From NCBI GenBank assembly GCA_030612175.1, contig JAUWOJ010000059.1, positions 1 through 6,716 on the forward strand: a stretch of DNA of 6,716 nucleotides, in the 5' to 3' direction. The notes under the pieces were generated by a model. That model had not been told where the DNA came from. It searched no databases and saw nothing but the letters and a program-made list of their open reading frames with translations. The position numbers and the translations under genes are program-made. Shown one piece after another: positions 5,612 through 6,716 of the stretch. How positions within the stretch are numbered: position 1 is the stretch's first letter; every line of letters starts with the position of its first letter. Origin of the DNA: Candidatus Bipolaricaulota bacterium (GTDB lineage: Bacteria; Bipolaricaulota; Bipolaricaulia; UBA7950; UBA9294).

Positions 5612-6716
5612 TCACCCCACACTCGGATCCATCACCTGTCCGATGAACAAGATGGTGTTGGTCTCGATGTGGCGAATCAGGAAGATGAATGGACGATTAA
5701 GTTCTACGGTTGGCACGATGGGCATGGGTATGTCCGCTGCGGTGCCCGCTGCGGCAAACGTTCCGTTTTCATCAACGGAAACAATGCTCTGGTGGTATAC
5801 CTCATCGAGGAAGAGATCACGGCTTTTTGTCATACCGGTGAAGTCCGCTCGACCAAGGATAAACGCATCTGTCATGCCCAAGTCCTTTAGGGTGGAAGAC
5901 AATCTGAATGATGACCGAAACTCGAACCTCGGCATGTAGACTTGAACCATCTCTTTGCTTAGGTGTCCCAAGATGGAGATTACACGATCGGAGGTGAGCA
6001 ACTTTACGAATGTCTCAAAGTGACCGGGTGCCGGAAGCAGTATGACCATCGAAAATTCATCACCGATATACGGCAGTTCGACTGCTTGGACACTGCTGGT
6101 CGCGGCGTAGGCGAATGGGGTGATCTGATGCATCATGGGCACGGTCACTTGGCGGTCGTCGAACAGGTAGAAGGGCTCGTTGTAGGTGAATTCCTCGTTG
6201 AATCTGTGTTTCCAAGTTGCGTTGAAAGTGATCGCGTTAGTAAGTACAAGTCTCGTTGAAGACGTGATTGACCCCTCCGGTAAAAGCTCCTTAATCTTCT
6301 TTTCGGTTTCTTGGGATACCAATTTATTGATCGTTTGACGTGAGACTTCCGGAGAATTGGCAAAATCAAGTGGTTCGGCGGCTGCACCGTAGTTCATGGC
6401 TAGAAGCTTACGGTAGCTCTCGAGCAATTTGTACTCGCCCTCCACCCATAGCGAGTTTGCAAGGTGCAGTTGGAGCTTTTCGTCTTCTGTGACGGCAAGC
6501 CTTTCTCCACGTCTGGTAAGCTCAAGATCCAGCGCGTTAAAGGCGATATGGAGACGTTCCTGGGAAAGCATGAAATGAAGCGCGCTCGCCATTTGCTCCT
6601 CGGTTGTTCCTCGGGCACCTCCGTACATCATGACAAGGCAGAGCGAAATGCTGTAGGGCGAAAAGAAAAGGTTGTCTTCTGGATTCCAAAGGGTTTGAAA
6701 CAGATCAAAAGCGAAC
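5612..6716 (-). CDS. Serpin (serine protease inhibitor family I4), N-terminus beyond the window
   Basis: The frame ends at TGA 5614-5612 and is open to the window edge. It gives 367 residues, so only the extreme N-terminus and any signal peptide are missing; an ATG at 6631 is internal. Before that ATG the frame already reads FAFDLFQTLW and NLFFSPYSISLCLV, the conserved serpin helix A and B region. Further landmarks are GARGTTEEQMASALHF, NAITFNATWKHRFN (breach strand), LGMTDAF with GRADFTGM, LFLDEVYHQSIVSVDENGT, and the C-terminal signature ELNRPFIFLI with ILFIGQVMDP. The loop hinge GTFAAAGTAA keeps small residues, as in inhibitory serpins, but has Phe at P13 where Glu is usual. The loop continues DIPMPIVPTVELNRPF. 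Serpins trap serine or cysteine proteases by loop insertion. The adjacent S8 gene suggests, but does not prove, a target or partner. Location depends on the unseen N-terminus. Confidence 0.95.
   Translation of the reverse strand, partial: FAFDLFQTLWNPEDNLFFSPYSISLCLVMMYGGARGTTEEQMASALHFMLSQERLHIAFNALDLELTRRGERLAVTEDEKLQLHLANSLWVEGEYKLLESYRKLLAMNYGAAAEPLDFANSPEVSRQTINKLVSQETEKKIKELLPEGSITSSTRLVLTNAITFNATWKHRFNEEFTYNEPFYLFDDRQVTVPMMHQITPFAYAATSSVQAVELPYIGDEFSMVILLPAPGHFETFVKLLTSDRVISILGHLSKEMVQVYMPRFEFRSSFRLSSTLKDLGMTDAFILGRADFTGMTKSRDLFLDEVYHQSIVSVDENGTFAAAGTAADIPMPIVPTVELNRPFIFLIRHIETNTILFIGQVMDPSVG

Noticed and set aside
1..6716. CRISPR array, integrase, rRNA or riboswitch
   Set aside because: I looked for regularly spaced direct repeats, recombinase motifs and conserved RNA cores by eye and saw none.

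Overview
The window looks bacterial. It carries a tRNA-Ser gene with its 3' CCA encoded, a Shine-Dalgarno motif before each gene start that can be seen, an IS200/REP-type transposase remnant and secretion signals. All real genes read on the minus strand. Two compositions sit side by side. Positions 1 to about 860 are strongly A+T-rich (16 G+C in the 60 bases at 181-240). From about 860 the sequence is balanced (32 of 60 at 1021-1080, 30 of 60 at 2461-2520), apart from an A+T-rich spacer at about 5414-5560. The A+T-rich part and its AAGGAG-type ribosome sites recall Firmicutes, but I cannot name the host. The step in composition falls at the tRNA gene, so one flank may have been acquired.

Layout from low to high coordinates. 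Positions 1-515 hold the start of an uncharacterised protein that runs off the left edge. Positions 580-732 hold a start-less C-terminal reading frame that runs back into the tRNA, probably a truncated gene. Positions 731-824 are tRNA-Ser(GCU), with a good promoter at 832-860. Positions 860-1345 are an IS200-like transposase gene inactivated by an internal deletion. Positions 1346-1594 are non-coding, with small palindromes and a strong hairpin terminator. Positions 1595-5467 encode an exported protein of about 1290 residues. Positions 5612-6716 encode a serpin missing only its N-terminus.

The two large genes are the core of the window. The long protein joins, in order: a signal peptide; a von Willebrand A domain with intact MIDAS residues; a glutamine-amidotransferase-like fold without its catalytic Cys; a shortened family 1 solute-binding-protein-like segment; an I9-like propeptide region; a subtilisin (S8) domain; and two C-terminal beta domains. 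The S8 triad is unusual, with Glu where Asp is expected, while His, Asn and Ser are kept. The serpin lies just upstream on the same strand, 144 bases away, with no clear terminator between. Its reactive loop resembles that of alpha-1-antitrypsin, but with Met-Pro at the aligned scissile position. A secreted protease paired with a protease inhibitor is a reasonable reading but remains inference. I see no CRISPR array, integrase or rRNA.
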